DNA of 64,000 bases, taken from assembly GCF_025215095.1 (NCBI RefSeq), contig NZ_JALHAP010000076.1, positions 186,001 to 250,000 of the forward strand. The letters run 5' to 3'. The notes beneath the pieces are model-generated. The model worked only from the letters and a program-made list of their open reading frames with translations. It did not search any database and was not told where the DNA came from. The position numbers and the translations under genes are program-made. Shown one piece after another: positions 1 to 9,484 of this stretch. Within the stretch, counting starts at the first letter, position 1. Each line of letters opens with the position of its first letter. The stretch comes from Dryocola boscaweniae. Lineage in GTDB: Bacteria > Pseudomonadota > Gammaproteobacteria > Enterobacterales > Enterobacteriaceae.

Positions 1-208
1 GCTGCACATTACGGTTGGCGGTGAACCGCAAACGTTAGCGGTAGATAACGTAATTATCTGCGCCGGACAGGACCCGCGTCAGGAACTGGCGGAGCCGCTG
101 CGCGAGCTGGGGAAAACGCTGCATCTGATTGGCGGGGCGGACGTGGCGATGGAGCTGGATGCCCGGCGCGCGATTGCGCAGGGCACCCGTTTAGCGCTGG
201 AGATTTAG
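1..208 (+). CDS. fadH: 2,4-dienoyl-CoA reductase, C-terminal end (partial)
   Basis: This is the last 68 codons of a gene that begins before the window. The frame reads [20 protein letters not shown], then [13 protein letters not shown], and ends [15 protein letters not shown], which matches the nucleotide-binding C-terminal end of enterobacterial FadH. FadH is an NADPH-dependent flavin and iron-sulfur enzyme that reduces 2,4-dienoyl-CoA during breakdown of unsaturated fatty acids. The catalytic and cluster-binding parts lie outside the window. Its TAG stop overlaps the stop of the convergent rlmG by four bases, so the two genes meet tail to tail. In E. coli the higBA toxin-antitoxin genes sit between them; they are absent here. 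Confidence 0.9.
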   Translation, partial: LHITVGGEPQTLAVDNVIICAGQDPRQELAEPLRELGKTLHLIGGADVAMELDARRAIAQGTRLALEI

Positions 209-1341
209 CGGCGGCGGCCTAATTTCACCGCTTTGAGCACGACGAATTTATTGTTGGACGCTATGGTTTCGCAGTTGCCGAAAATTTTCTTCAGCTTGCG
301 GAAGTAGTCCAGATGGCGGTTAGCCACGATGTACAGCGCGCCGTTGTTAACAAGGCAGCGGCGCGCGTGGTGGAACATTTCCCACGCAACCTGGTCGGTC
401 AGCGCGTGCTGCTGGTGGAACGGCGGGTTGCACAAAATCGTGTCGAAGCGGTAAGGCTCCACGCCGGACAGCGCGTTGTTAATCATAAACTCGCAGCGGT
501 CCAGATTTTCCGGCATGTTGGTTTCAACGTTCAGGCGGCTGGACGCCACCGCCATCGGCGATTCATCGACAAACACCACTCTCGCTTCCGGGTTCTGGTC
601 CAGCAGGTGCAAACCTACCACGCCGTTACCGCAGCCCAGATCCACAATCTCCCCTTCCAGGCCGGTCGGCAGATTCTCAATAAAGAAACGCGCGCCGATA
701 TCCAGGCCCGTGCGGGAGAAAACGTTCGCATGGTTATGGATGGTCCACGGCGTGCCTTCCAGTTTCCAGTTCAGGGTTTCCGGCGCGTCTTTCAGATCTG
801 GATTAGTGAACGTGCCGTTAATCAGGCGCGCTTTTTTCCAGGCCAGCGTGGTAGTGGTCGGCCCGAGGATTTTCTCGAACAGTTCCAGCGTTGAGTTGTG
901 AATATCGCGGGCTTTGGCGCCGGCGATAATACGCGTTTGCGGCGTCACCACTTTACGCAGGGCGCGAAGCTGCTGTTCCAGCAGGGCAAGCGTCTTAGGT
1001 ATTTTGATCAGCACAAGTCCCGGCGCCTGCGGATAATCCGCGGTGCTGTCCAGGAATGTCACGTTGGATTCCACAATATCGTTCAGGCTGAGGTTCTGGC
1101 GGGTGGCCAGTTCGCTCAGGTAGGAATCGCTAATGCTGTAAGGCTTGTGCCCGGCCAGCACGGTGGCAAGCGTGCCAAAGGTATCGTTAAAAATCAGGAC
1201 CGGGCCGCTGATTTCGGTGTCGTCCAGCTGTTGCAGCAGATAGTCATCCGCCGCTTCCCACGCCTGCAGCGGGTTTACGTCGTCCGTTTCCGGGAAACGT
1301 TTTAGTGTCAGTGAACGGAAACCGTTGTCTGATTGGCTCAT
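205..1341 (-). CDS. rlmG: 23S rRNA (guanine-N2) methyltransferase G
   Basis: This 378-residue protein has the full length of RlmG (YgjO), which makes m2G1835 in 23S rRNA using S-adenosylmethionine. The N-terminal half is the degenerate methyltransferase-like domain. The C-terminal half carries the SAM-binding signature [19 protein letters not shown] and the base-flipping catalytic motif NPPF (in [15 protein letters not shown]). The C-terminus KAVKLGRRR is nearly identical to E. coli. The ATG at 1341 ([17 protein letters not shown]) aligns with the known start and follows an AGGAGGGCC ribosome binding site. It is convergent with fadH and divergent from ygjP. Confidence 0.95.
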   Translation of the reverse strand: MSQSDNGFRSLTLKRFPETDDVNPLQAWEAADDYLLQQLDDTEISGPVLIFNDTFGTLATVLAGHKPYSISDSYLSELATRQNLSLNDIVESNVTFLDSTADYPQAPGLVLIKIPKTLALLEQQLRALRKVVTPQTRIIAGAKARDIHNSTLELFEKILGPTTTTLAWKKARLINGTFTNPDLKDAPETLNWKLEGTPWTIHNHANVFSRTGLDIGARFFIENLPTGLEGEIVDLGCGNGVVGLHLLDQNPEARVVFVDESPMAVASSRLNVETNMPENLDRCEFMINNALSGVEPYRFDTILCNPPFHQQHALTDQVAWEMFHHARRCLVNNGALYIVANRHLDYFRKLKKIFGNCETIASNNKFVVLKAVKLGRRR

Positions 1342-1425
1342 CGGCCCTCCTGGATGGTAAAATTTTGGCGTTATCCCCGAACGGGGGGCGTGAGTATACC
1401 TTTTTTCCTTCTCAAGAGCGTATGA

Positions 1426-1926
1426 ATGAGCGAACTGATTTACTTAAACGGCTATCCCGAGCATTTGCTTTCGCAGGTTCGTACGCTGATTGCAGAGCAG
1501 CGTCTGGGCGAGGTGCTGCAAAAGCGCTACCCGGACGCGCACAATATCGCAACGGATAAAGCGCTTTACGCCTATACACAGGATCTGAAAAGCCAGTATC
1601 TGCGCAACGCGCCGCCCATCAATAAAGTAGCCTACGACAGTAAAATCCACGTGCTGAATAACGCGCTGGGATTACACACGGCGATTTCCCGTGTGCAGGG
1701 CGGCAAGCTCAAGGCGAAAGCAGAGATTCGCGTGGCGACAGTTTTCAAATCCGCACCGGTTGCCTTTCTGCGCATGATCGTGGTGCATGAACTGGCGCAC
1801 CTGAAAGAGAAAGACCACAACAAGGCGTTTTACTCGCTGTGCTGCCATATGGAGCCGCAGTATCATCAGTTCGAATTTGATACCCGCCTGTGGCTGACGC
1901 AACTGGCGCTGAAAGGTTCCGCATAA
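1426..1926 (+). CDS. ygjP: YgjP-like zinc metallopeptidase-fold protein
   Basis: This 166-residue protein has the length of E. coli YgjP (M48/WLM-like metalloprotease clan). The zinc motif HELAH lies at residues 121-125, followed by H131 as a likely third ligand ([15 protein letters not shown]). It lacks a signal peptide or membrane segments, so a cytoplasmic protein is expected. The physiological substrate is not known to me, and protease activity is inferred from the motif. The gene is divergent from rlmG, with 84 bp between them. In E. coli ygjQ follows; here the next gene is ygjR, with a gap holding REP-like palindromes. Confidence 0.9.
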   Translation: MSELIYLNGYPEHLLSQVRTLIAEQRLGEVLQKRYPDAHNIATDKALYAYTQDLKSQYLRNAPPINKVAYDSKIHVLNNALGLHTAISRVQGGKLKAKAEIRVATVFKSAPVAFLRMIVVHELAHLKEKDHNKAFYSLCCHMEPQYHQFEFDTRLWLTQLALKGSA

Positions 1927-1932
1927 AACGAC

Positions 1933-2085
1933 GGTGGATGGCGCTTTCGCTTATCCACCCTACAGGCTGACGTAGCAGGCTTTGAAAGTCTCTGTCTAAC
2001 GGTGGAGGCGCTTTTTCCACCCTATATAACTGTTTAACAAAGTAGTCGCGATTTTGTAGGGCGGGTAAGCGAAGTGCCACCCGCC
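1933..2085. repeat. cluster of three REP-like palindromes
   Basis: Three imperfect palindromes lie in the gap between ygjP and ygjR. The first, 1933-1963, has GGTGGAT and ATCCACC arms around GCGCTTTCGC. The second, 2001-2022, has GGTGGA and TCCACC arms. The third, 2056-2085, is in the opposite orientation (GTAGGGCGGGTAAGCG, then CCACCCGCC). They share the GGTGG-CGC-TTNCGC-TTA-CCACCCTAC layout of enterobacterial REP/BIME elements and recur at 4356, 6533 and 43859. Such elements often act in mRNA 3' ends or as gyrase or IHF sites; no function is shown here. Confidence 0.7.
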
Positions 2086-2117
2086 AATGAAGATAAACCT
2101 CTTACCTGGACTCATTT

Positions 2118-3116
2118 ATGATCAGATTCGCCGTGGTTGGAACTAACTGGATCACCCGTCAGTTCGTCGATGCCGCCCACGAAAGTGGCCACTACAAGCT
2201 CACCGCAGTCTATTCCCGCACCCTCGAACAGGCGCAGACTTTCGCCAATGATTATATGGTGGAGCACCTGTTCACCGACCTCGACGCGATGGCGACGAGC
2301 GATGCCATTGATGCGGTTTATATAGCCAGCCCGAACGCTCTGCACGCGCCGCAAAGTATTTTGTTCCTGAGTAATAAAAAGCATGTGATTTGCGAAAAGC
2401 CGCTCGCTTCTAACATTCGTGAAGTGGAAGCCGCTATTGCCTGCGCGCGCGAAAATCAGGTGGTGCTGTTCGAAGCCTTTAAAACCGCGAGCCTGCCGAA
2501 CTTTATCGCTCTGCAACAGGCGCTGCCGAAAGTCGGCAAGGTTCGCAAGGTGCTGCTTAATTACTGCCAGTATTCCTCACGCTATCAGCGTTATCTGGAC
2601 GGCGAAAATCCAAACACCTTTAATCCGGCCTGGTCCAACGGCTCAATTATGGATATCGGCTTCTATACGCTGGCTTCAGCCGTCGCGCTGTGGGGCCAGC
2701 CGCACTCCGTACAGGCTACGGCCAGCCTGCTGGAAAGCGGTGTGGACGCCCACGGTTCGGTGCAGATGAACTACGGCGATTTCGACGTGAACCTGCTGCA
2801 CTCAAAGGTGAGTGATTCGGTTATCCCGAGCGAGATTCAGGGCGAAGCGGGTTCGCTGGTTATTGAAAAGATTTCCGAATGCCAGCGCATTACTTTTGTG
2901 CCGCGCGGCGGCAAACCGCAGGATCTGTCACAGCCGCAGCATATCAATACTATGCTGTATGAAGCCGAAACCTTTGCTCGCCTGGTGGCCGGCAACGAAG
3001 TGAACCATCCAGGGCTGGTCACGTCGCGCATCACCTCTGCATTAGCGACAGAAATTCGTGCGCAAACCGGCGTAAAATTCCCGGCGGATGACATCCCGGC
3101 ATCCCTCACGGCGTAA
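2118..3116 (+). CDS. ygjR: Gfo/Idh/MocA-family NAD(P)-dependent oxidoreductase
   Basis: The 332-residue protein has the two-domain layout of the Gfo/Idh/MocA family. An N-terminal Rossmann fold starts at residue 1 (MIRFAVVGTNWITRQFVDAA), and the family EKP motif appears as HVICEKPLASN near residue 95. A C-terminal alpha/beta domain follows. It matches E. coli YgjR in length and in the neighbouring genes. The substrate is unknown; sugar or inositol derivatives are typical for the family. It stands alone between ygjP and alx, with REP-like sequence upstream and the alx leader downstream. Confidence 0.88.
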   Translation: MIRFAVVGTNWITRQFVDAAHESGHYKLTAVYSRTLEQAQTFANDYMVEHLFTDLDAMATSDAIDAVYIASPNALHAPQSILFLSNKKHVICEKPLASNIREVEAAIACARENQVVLFEAFKTASLPNFIALQQALPKVGKVRKVLLNYCQYSSRYQRYLDGENPNTFNPAWSNGSIMDIGFYTLASAVALWGQPHSVQATASLLESGVDAHGSVQMNYGDFDVNLLHSKVSDSVIPSEIQGEAGSLVIEKISECQRITFVPRGGKPQDLSQPQHINTMLYEAETFARLVAGNEVNHPGLVTSRITSALATEIRAQTGVKFPADDIPASLTA

Positions 3117-3179
3117 AGCTGTGTAAGGGCGGGTAGCCGAACATTGACGGCGTTTATGTCTCGTAATATTTTGTTACCC

Positions 3180-3322
3180 GCAAAGGGGAGTAACTTCATT
3201 GCCGGTTAATCGTCATTACGGTGCGTAAGCACCCGGTTGCCGGGCAATGCGAATGGTTTTTTACCCAAAAAACCATTCCGCGTTGTAAGTGAGACCTTGC
3301 CGGAAGGCGAGATCCCTATTGC
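3180..3322 (+). ncRNA. sraF: yybP-ykoY (Mn2+/alkaline pH) riboswitch, alx leader, SraF/PRE
   Basis: The alx leader carries the conserved yybP-ykoY aptamer parts: AAAGGGGAGTAAC at the 5' side and GTGAGACCTTGCC at the 3' side. A closing stem can form between GCAAAGGG (3180-3187) and CCCTATTGC (3314-3322), and internal hairpins include ATGGTTTTTT pairing with AAAAAACCAT. In E. coli this element (SraF, PRE) raises alx expression at high pH and binds manganese. A terminator-type hairpin lies just downstream at 3333. The sequence match and position before a TerC-family gene make the call firm; ligand response is inferred from the family. Confidence 0.9.
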
Positions 3323-3332
3323 AAGCGAAAGC

Positions 3333-3366
3333 GGCTGGCGTCTTCCGACGTTGGCCGTTTTTGTTT
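3333..3366 (+). terminator. terminator-like hairpin in the alx leader
   Basis: GGCTGGCGTC and GACGTTGGCC form a ten-pair stem around a short loop, followed by GTTTTTGTTTT. It lies between the aptamer and the alx ribosome binding site (GAAGGAA, 3368-3374), where an expression platform is expected. Whether it truly terminates, or only pairs alternately with the leader, cannot be told from sequence. Confidence 0.65.
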
Positions 3367-3380
3367 TGAAGGAATCTCTT

Positions 3381-4349
3381 ATGAATAGTGTAGGCACGCC
3401 ATTACTGTGGGGCGGTTTCGCCGTCGTCGTTGTCATCATGCTGGCAATCGACCTTCTGCTTCAGGGCCGAAAAGGCTCGCACACCATGTCTATGAAGCAA
3501 GCCGCCGCCTGGTCGCTGGTGTGGGTAACGCTTTCTCTGCTGTTTAACGCCGCTTTCTGGTGGTATCTCACCGGGACTTCCGGGCGCGAAGTGGCGGATA
3601 CCCAGGCCCTCGCCTTCCTCACCGGCTACCTGATCGAAAAAGCGCTGGCGGTGGACAACGTCTTCGTCTGGCTGATGCTGTTTAGCTATTTTTCCGTTCC
3701 TGCGGCCCTGCAGCGTCGCGTGCTGGTCTACGGCGTACTGGGCGCGATTGTTCTGCGTACGGTAATGATCTTCGCCGGTAGCTGGCTAATTACGCAGTTC
3801 GAGTGGCTGCTTTATGTGTTCGGCGCGTTCCTGCTGTTCACCGGTATCAAAATGGCGCTGGCGAAAGAAGATGAAGGCGGTATTGGCGATAAGCCGCTGG
3901 TGCGCTGGTTGCGTAGCCATCTGCGCATGACCGATAAAATCGAAGGCGAGCATTTCTTCGTGCGCAAGAATGGCCTGCTGTTCGCCACGCCGTTGTTGCT
4001 GGTGCTGATTCTGGTTGAACTGAGCGATGTGATTTTTGCGGTCGACAGCATTCCGGCAATCTTTGCGGTCACCACCGACCCGTTTATCGTGCTGACGTCT
4101 AACCTGTTCGCCATCCTCGGTCTGCGCGCGATGTACTTCCTGCTGGCGGGCGTGGCAGAACGCTTCTCCATGCTGAAGTATGGCCTGTCGATTATCCTGG
4201 TGTTTATCGGCGTGAAGATGCTTATCGTCGATTTCTACCATATCCCTATCGCGATTTCGCTCGGCGTAGTGGGCGGTATTCTGGCCCTGACGCTGGCGAT
4301 TAACGCGCTGGTAAACGTGCGTAACGACAGGAAAAGGCTGGCTAAATAA
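3381..4349 (+). CDS. alx: TerC-family membrane protein Alx (Mn2+/alkali-inducible)
   Basis: This is a 322-residue integral membrane protein of the TerC family with about nine hydrophobic segments. The TerC acidic motifs are visible in [15 protein letters not shown] and [20 protein letters not shown]. Alx is induced at high pH and linked to manganese export in E. coli. The ATG at 3381 ([13 protein letters not shown]) is chosen because it follows GAAGGAA by six bases and gives the family length. An in-frame extension upstream would be read from riboswitch RNA and is rejected. Expression is probably set by the yybP-ykoY leader. Confidence 0.93.
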   Translation: MNSVGTPLLWGGFAVVVVIMLAIDLLLQGRKGSHTMSMKQAAAWSLVWVTLSLLFNAAFWWYLTGTSGREVADTQALAFLTGYLIEKALAVDNVFVWLMLFSYFSVPAALQRRVLVYGVLGAIVLRTVMIFAGSWLITQFEWLLYVFGAFLLFTGIKMALAKEDEGGIGDKPLVRWLRSHLRMTDKIEGEHFFVRKNGLLFATPLLLVLILVELSDVIFAVDSIPAIFAVTTDPFIVLTSNLFAILGLRAMYFLLAGVAERFSMLKYGLSIILVFIGVKMLIVDFYHIPIAISLGVVGGILALTLAINALVNVRNDRKRLAK

Positions 4350-4355
4350 TTATGT

Positions 4356-4421
4356 TGGGTGGCGCTTGCGCTTACCCGACCTGCATTACCGTAGGGCGGA
4401 TAGGCCTGAGCGCCATCCGCC
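4356..4421. repeat. pair of REP-like palindromes in opposite orientation
   Basis: Two palindromes lie just after alx. The first, 4356-4383, reads TTGGGTGGCGC then GCTTACCCGAC. The second, 4391-4421, is inverted (GTAGGGCGGATAGGC then GCGCCATCCGCC). A head-to-head pair of this kind is the usual BIME arrangement. They belong to the same family as the elements at 1933, 6533 and 43859. Confidence 0.7.
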
Positions 4422-4648
4422 GCCGGGACGAAGTGAACTCTATCCCTGGCATTTGTCGACAATGTCACAATATTGTTAATCAACAGTTATTAAACCTGAA
4501 TTATAGTCAAATAGTCAGTCGTTAACGCTTCCCACAATGCCACTTTCCCTTATACTCGACCAGGCAAACACATTTTCTTACATCCGATCTTATAAGTGCC
4601 CCAGAGTACAGATGCAGGATGAGACGACACACTACAGGAAGGTATTAA

Positions 4649-5893
4649 ATGGCTACACAATCCCCGGGATTGATTAAGCGCCTGGCGCAGGGCAGTCTGG
4701 TCAAACAGATTCTGATTGGTCTGGTGCTCGGCATTGCGCTGGCGCTGGTTTCAAAGCCTGCCGCCATTGCGACAGGCTTGTTAGGTACGTTGTTCGTAGG
4801 CGCCCTGAAGGCAGTCGCCCCGGTGCTGGTTCTGATGCTGGTTATGGCGTCTATTGCCAATCATCAGCACGGACAAAAAACCAGCATTCGCCCTATTTTG
4901 TTCCTCTATCTGCTGGGCACGTTCGCGGCGGCGCTGACCGCCGTTTTGGTGAGCTTTATCTTCCCTTCAACGCTGCATCTCGCTACCGGCGCAACGGATA
5001 TTTCGCCGCCTTCCGGCATCGTTGAGGTTATGCGTGGCCTGCTTCTGAGCATGGTTTCCAATCCGATTAATGCACTTTTAAACGCTAACTATATCGGCAT
5101 TCTGGTGTGGGCCGTGGGTCTGGGCTTTGCCCTGCGTCACGGTAACGAAACCACTAAGAACCTGATCAACGACGTTTCCGATGCGGTAACTTTCCTGGTT
5201 AAAGTCGTGATTCGCTTTGCGCCGATCGGTATTTTCGGGCTGGTGGCTTCAACACTTGCCACCACCGGGTTTGAAACGCTGTGGAGCTACGCGCAACTGC
5301 TGCTGGTACTGATTGGCTGCATGCTGGGCGTGGCACTTATCGTTAACCCGCTGCTGGTGTGGTACAAAATTCGCCGTAACCCATACCCGCTGGTGTTTAC
5401 CTGCCTGCGTGAAAGCGGCGTGACCGCTTTCTTCACCCGCAGCTCCGCCGCCAACATTCCGGTAAATATGGCGCTGAGCGAGAAACTGAATCTGGACAGG
5501 GATACTTACTCAGTATCCATTCCGCTGGGTGCGACCATTAACATGGCCGGCGCGGCAATTACCATTACCGTCCTGACGCTGGCGGCTGTAAATACGCTTG
5601 GCGTACCGGTCGATTTGCCAACTGCCCTGCTGCTGAGCGTTGTGGCTTCACTGTGCGCCTGCGGGGCTTCGGGCGTGGCGGGCGGTTCGCTGCTGCTGAT
5701 CCCGCTGGCCTGCGGCATGTTTGGTATTCCTAACGAAATTGCCATGCAGGTGGTAGCGGTGGGCTTTATTATCGGCGTTCTGCAGGACTCTTGCGAAACA
5801 GCGCTGAATTCCTCTACCGACGTGCTGTTTACCGCAGCGGCATGCCAGGCAGAAGATGCGCGTCTGGCGAGCAAAAATCCTTTACGCGGTTAA
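4649..5893 (+). CDS. sstT: serine/threonine:sodium symporter SstT
   Basis: The 414 residues match E. coli SstT in length. It is a member of the dicarboxylate/amino acid:cation symporter family (DAACS), with eight transmembrane segments and two re-entrant loops. Family motifs include [20 protein letters not shown] and [22 protein letters not shown]. It imports serine and threonine with sodium across the inner membrane. The ATG at 4649 follows AGGAAGG with a normal spacing. A roughly 300-bp upstream gap holds the REP-like pair and an AT-rich promoter stretch. Its stop is only three bases from the stop of the convergent ygjV. Confidence 0.95.
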   Translation: MATQSPGLIKRLAQGSLVKQILIGLVLGIALALVSKPAAIATGLLGTLFVGALKAVAPVLVLMLVMASIANHQHGQKTSIRPILFLYLLGTFAAALTAVLVSFIFPSTLHLATGATDISPPSGIVEVMRGLLLSMVSNPINALLNANYIGILVWAVGLGFALRHGNETTKNLINDVSDAVTFLVKVVIRFAPIGIFGLVASTLATTGFETLWSYAQLLLVLIGCMLGVALIVNPLLVWYKIRRNPYPLVFTCLRESGVTAFFTRSSAANIPVNMALSEKLNLDRDTYSVSIPLGATINMAGAAITITVLTLAAVNTLGVPVDLPTALLLSVVASLCACGASGVAGGSLLLIPLACGMFGIPNEIAMQVVAVGFIIGVLQDSCETALNSSTDVLFTAAACQAEDARLASKNPLRG

Positions 5894-5896
5894 CCT

Positions 5897-6469
5897 TTAT
5901 TTCTCCCCGTCGGCCACGGCGGGGAGTTCTTCGCGCTCCTGGACTTTCTTTTCCACGCTAAACGGGTCAATGCCCCGCTTCTGCATCCGCCAGAACCGTA
6001 TGATGTTCAGGCCGTTCATCACCAGAAAGCTGCCTTCAATTAACGTCCCGCCAATCGATCCCAGCCAAAAATTATGCGTCACCCAACAGGCGGTGGAGCA
6101 CCACATCACGCAGCGGGTCGTCAGCCCTTTGCAGCGGAACAGCACCCAGGTACTGGCTACGGTGCCGATAATCGGCAGCAACTCAACCAGGTGGTTAATT
6201 TTCGCCAGCCCAAGGCCAAGCGTCAGCGCGATAAAAATCGTCATTACCCACAGGCTGCGGGTGCGCAAAGAAATAACGGTGCGGATGGCGTTGAGTTCAG
6301 CGCTCATGCCCGCCGGGCTTGCGCCCATCAGGAAGAAATGCAGGCCGATAATGGCGCTGTAAGCCGCCAACTGTAGTTTGAAGCGTTTTTCGTCGCGGTT
6401 AATGAAAGTGGTTATCCCAACCAGAAAGGCCAGAACGCCTACTGCCTGGGCAATCCAATACGCGGTCAT
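5897..6469 (-). CDS. ygjV: inner membrane protein YgjV
   Basis: This 190-residue protein is close to E. coli YgjV (183 residues) and consists mostly of hydrophobic segments, about six. It starts MTAYWIAQAVGVLAFLVGIT and includes RCVMWCSTACWVTHNFWLGSIGGTLIEGSFLVMNGLNIIRFW, typical of the YgjV/YgjV-like imp family. The polar C-terminal tail (EKKVQEREELPAVADGEK) is longer than in E. coli. No function is known. It is convergent with sstT and lies downstream of uxaA, separated by a REP-like element. Confidence 0.88.
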   Translation of the reverse strand: MTAYWIAQAVGVLAFLVGITTFINRDEKRFKLQLAAYSAIIGLHFFLMGASPAGMSAELNAIRTVISLRTRSLWVMTIFIALTLGLGLAKINHLVELLPIIGTVASTWVLFRCKGLTTRCVMWCSTACWVTHNFWLGSIGGTLIEGSFLVMNGLNIIRFWRMQKRGIDPFSVEKKVQEREELPAVADGEK

Positions 6470-6532
6470 GAGATATCCTTGCCAGCCTCAGGTCTGTACT
6501 GGAACGGGCTGCGCCATCCACAAAAAAACTGG

Positions 6533-6560
6533 CGGGTGGCGCATTGCTTACTCACCCTAC
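6533..6560. repeat. REP-like palindrome
   Basis: A single element between ygjV and uxaA with GGGTGGCGCATTGC then TTACTCACCCTAC. It matches the consensus of the palindromes at 1933 and 4356 and lies in the 3' region of the uxaCA transcript. Confidence 0.6.
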
Positions 6561-6568
6561 AAAACGAT

Positions 6569-8056
6569 TTACAAGGTTACGCCGCTTTTGAAGATGGCGA
6601 GTTCACGGAAATCATTACGTTCGTTGCAGGTCTTGCTGCCGTTAGCAATATCAACAATGGCATCGATAAACTGGGTTAACAGCGTTGGCATATCGCTGCC
6701 GTGAAGCAACTGTCCGGCGTCAAAATCAATCCAGTGGGGTTTCTTCGCCGCCAGCTCACTGTTAGTGGCGATTTTTACCGTTGGCACAAAGCCGCCGTAC
6801 GGCGTGCCCCGCCCGGTGCTGAAGAGCACCATATGGCAGCCTGCACCTGCCAGCGCGCTGGTGGCGACCGCATCGTTCCCCGGCGCGCTTAACAAATTCA
6901 GCCCCGGCGTTTTCAGGCGCTCGCCATAACGCAGAACATCCACCACTTCGCTTTCCCCGGCTTTTTGCGTACAGCCGAGCGATTTTTCTTCAAGGGTTGT
7001 GATACCGCCGGCTTTGTTGCCAGGTGAGGGGTTTTCGTAAATTGGCTGATTGTGAGCGATGAAGTACTGTTTGAAGTCATTCACCATCGCGACGGTTTTT
7101 TCAAAGGTCGCTTCATCGCGGCAGTGGCTCATCAGAATACGTTCGGCGCCGAACATTTCCGGGACTTCGGTCAGCACGGTTGTGCCGCCGTTTGCCACCA
7201 TATAATCGGAAAAGCGTCCAAGTATAGGATTGGCGGTGATGCCGGAAAGTCCGTCTGAACCGCCGCACTCCAGGCCGAACTTCAGCTCGCTGAGTTTGCC
7301 CGGCTCGCGTTTGTCGTGGCGCATTGCTTCATAAAGCTGCTGCAACTGCTCCAGCCCCGCTTCCACTTCATCGTCCTGCTGCTGACAAATCATAAAGTGA
7401 ACGCGCTGCGGGTCGTATTCGCCAAGCGTTTCACGGAAGGCGTCAACCTGGTTGTTTTCGCAGCCCAGGCCGATAACCAGCACCGCGCCCGCATTCGGGT
7501 GATGCACCATGTTTTGCAGCATAGTGCGGGTGTTGATGTGGTCTTCGCCCAACTGTGAACAGCCGAAAGGATGGCTGAACAGAAAGACGCCGTCGATATC
7601 TTCCGCGTCGTTGTTTTGCTTCAGAAAACGATTCTGGATCTGTCGCGCGATACCGTTCACACAGCCCACGGTCGGCAGGATCCACAGTTCGTTACGCACG
7701 CCAACCGTGCCGTTGCTGCGGCGATAGACGTTTACTTCACGATCTGCGGCCTGCGCTGCCAGCGCCTGGAAGTCAGGTTGATAGCGATACTCGTCTAAAT
7801 CGCTCAGATTGGTACGCGCATTGTGCGAGTGAATATGTTCGCCCGGTTCAATTATCGCCAGAGCATGTCCAATAGGCAGGCCGTACTTGATGATGTTTTC
7901 ACCCTGCGCAAGGTTGCGCAGGGCGAATTTATGGCCACGCGCGACCGGCTGACGCAGGGTTATTTCTGCACCTTCCACGACAACAACTTCGCCTTCAGAC
8001 AGGTCCACTAACGCGACGGCGACATTGTCCTGCGAATGGATCTTGATGTATTGCAT
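6569..8056 (-). CDS. uxaA: altronate dehydratase
   Basis: The 495-residue protein is full-length UxaA, which dehydrates D-altronate to 2-keto-3-deoxygluconate in galacturonate breakdown. An N-terminal SAF domain (about residues 1-85, MQYIKIHSQDNVAVALVDL) precedes the UxaA catalytic domain, with conserved stretches such as FGLECGGSDGLSGITANPILG and STGRGTPYGGFVPTVKI. The iron or manganese site is expected in the catalytic domain. It starts 18 bases after the uxaC stop and is surely co-transcribed with it under ExuR control. Confidence 0.95.
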   Translation of the reverse strand: MQYIKIHSQDNVAVALVDLSEGEVVVVEGAEITLRQPVARGHKFALRNLAQGENIIKYGLPIGHALAIIEPGEHIHSHNARTNLSDLDEYRYQPDFQALAAQAADREVNVYRRSNGTVGVRNELWILPTVGCVNGIARQIQNRFLKQNNDAEDIDGVFLFSHPFGCSQLGEDHINTRTMLQNMVHHPNAGAVLVIGLGCENNQVDAFRETLGEYDPQRVHFMICQQQDDEVEAGLEQLQQLYEAMRHDKREPGKLSELKFGLECGGSDGLSGITANPILGRFSDYMVANGGTTVLTEVPEMFGAERILMSHCRDEATFEKTVAMVNDFKQYFIAHNQPIYENPSPGNKAGGITTLEEKSLGCTQKAGESEVVDVLRYGERLKTPGLNLLSAPGNDAVATSALAGAGCHMVLFSTGRGTPYGGFVPTVKIATNSELAAKKPHWIDFDAGQLLHGSDMPTLLTQFIDAIVDIANGSKTCNERNDFRELAIFKSGVTL

Positions 8057-8074
8057 AGCAACCTCGCAGCCGGA

Positions 8075-9484
8075 TTAGTTCAGTTCAATGCCGAAGTAAT
8101 CACGGGCATTGTTAAAGCAGATGTTTTTCACCATTTCGCCAAGCAGGCTAATGTCGGCCGGCGCTTCGCCCGCAGCCACCCAGCGGCCAATCATCTGGCA
8201 CAGAATGCGGCGGAAATATTCATGGCGCGTATAGGACAGGAAGCTGCGGCTGTCGGTCAGCATGCCGACGAAACGGCTCAGCAGGCCCAGTTGCGCAAGC
8301 TGAGTCATCTGGCGCTCCATGCCGTCTTTCTGATCGTTAAACCACCAGCCGGAACCAAACTGCATTTTCCCCGGCATGCCTTCACCCTGGAAGTTACCGA
8401 CCATGGTGCCGATCACTTCGTTATCGCGCGGGTTCAGGCAGTAAAGGATCGTTTTTGGCAGTTCGTTGTTTTCGTTTTGCTTGCTGAGCAGGCGAGACAG
8501 TTCAATGGCCAGCGGGCGATCGTTAATGGAGTCGAAGCCCACGTCCGCGCCCAGCAGCTTAAACTGGCGCTGGTTGTTATTACGCAGCGCGCCGATGTGA
8601 TACTGCTGCACCCAGCCGCGACGGCTGTATTCAGCCCCCAGCCAGACCAGCACGGCGGTTTTAAACTGCGCGACTTCATGCTCGCTTATTTCGTTGCCGG
8701 ACAGGCGGCTCGCCAGAATGCCATCAAGCGTCGCTTCATCCGCTTCGGCAAACAGCACCACATCCAGCGCGTGGTCCGACACCTTACAGCCATGGGCGGC
8801 GAAGTGGTCGAGACGTTTGCTCAGCGCGGTTTGCAGATCGCTGAAACGACGGATATCGGTATCAGAAGCTTCAGCCAGTTTGCTCATGTAATCGGCAAAG
8901 GTCGGCTGTTCAATATTGAAGGCTTTGTCCGGGCGCCAGCTTGGTAACACTTTGATGTCAAAACCATCTTCTGCGACCTGGCGGTGATAGCGCAGATCGT
9001 CAATCGGATCGTCGGTGGTGCCGACCATCTTCACGTTCATCTGTTTCATGATGCCGCGAGCGGTGAAGTCATCCTGCGCCAGCAAATCGTTGCACTGGTT
9101 CCAGATCTCGTCGGCCGTTGCAGGGGAAAGCAGCTTGCCGGTGATACCGAACGGACGGCGCAGCTCCAGGTGCGTCCAGTGATAGAGCGGGTTGCCGATG
9201 GTATGCGGTACGGTGGCGGCCCAGGCATCGAACTTTTCGCGGTCGCTTGCATCGCCGGTACACAGGCGCTCTGACACGCCGTTGGTGCGCATTGCACGCC
9301 ATTTGTAATGATCGCCTTTCAACCAGATGTCATACAGGTTTTTAAAGCGATAATTTTCCGCAACCTGCTGCGGCGGCAAATGGCAGTGGTAGTCGAATAT
9401 AGGCTCGTCCTTAGCATATTCATGGAACAGACGGCGGGCGAATTCGGTATCAAGAAGAAAATCTTCAGTCATAAACTGGGTCAT
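8075..9484 (-). CDS. uxaC: uronate (glucuronate/galacturonate) isomerase
   Basis: The 469-residue protein matches UxaC (470 in E. coli), a TIM-barrel amidohydrolase-superfamily enzyme that converts glucuronate to fructuronate and galacturonate to tagaturonate. The metal-binding signature YHCHLPP lies in the N-terminal part ([20 protein letters not shown]). The start [20 protein letters not shown] at 9484 is preceded by AGAGGAAGC and gives the family length; a longer in-frame reading adds 38 unrelated residues and is rejected. It heads the uxaCA operon, divergent from exuT. Confidence 0.95.
   Translation of the reverse strand: MTQFMTEDFLLDTEFARRLFHEYAKDEPIFDYHCHLPPQQVAENYRFKNLYDIWLKGDHYKWRAMRTNGVSERLCTGDASDREKFDAWAATVPHTIGNPLYHWTHLELRRPFGITGKLLSPATADEIWNQCNDLLAQDDFTARGIMKQMNVKMVGTTDDPIDDLRYHRQVAEDGFDIKVLPSWRPDKAFNIEQPTFADYMSKLAEASDTDIRRFSDLQTALSKRLDHFAAHGCKVSDHALDVVLFAEADEATLDGILASRLSGNEISEHEVAQFKTAVLVWLGAEYSRRGWVQQYHIGALRNNNQRQFKLLGADVGFDSINDRPLAIELSRLLSKQNENNELPKTILYCLNPRDNEVIGTMVGNFQGEGMPGKMQFGSGWWFNDQKDGMERQMTQLAQLGLLSRFVGMLTDSRSFLSYTRHEYFRRILCQMIGRWVAAGEAPADISLLGEMVKNICFNNARDYFGIELN

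Noticed and set aside
5910-5940. Hairpin with CTCCCCG arms inside the 3' end of ygjV as an sstT terminator
   Set aside because: Lies within ygjV coding sequence with a weak T run; cannot be separated from codon constraint.
8036-8947. 303-codon open frame opposite uxaC
   Set aside because: Composition is rich in His, Gln and Ala, as expected for the reverse of a coding frame; no family motif.
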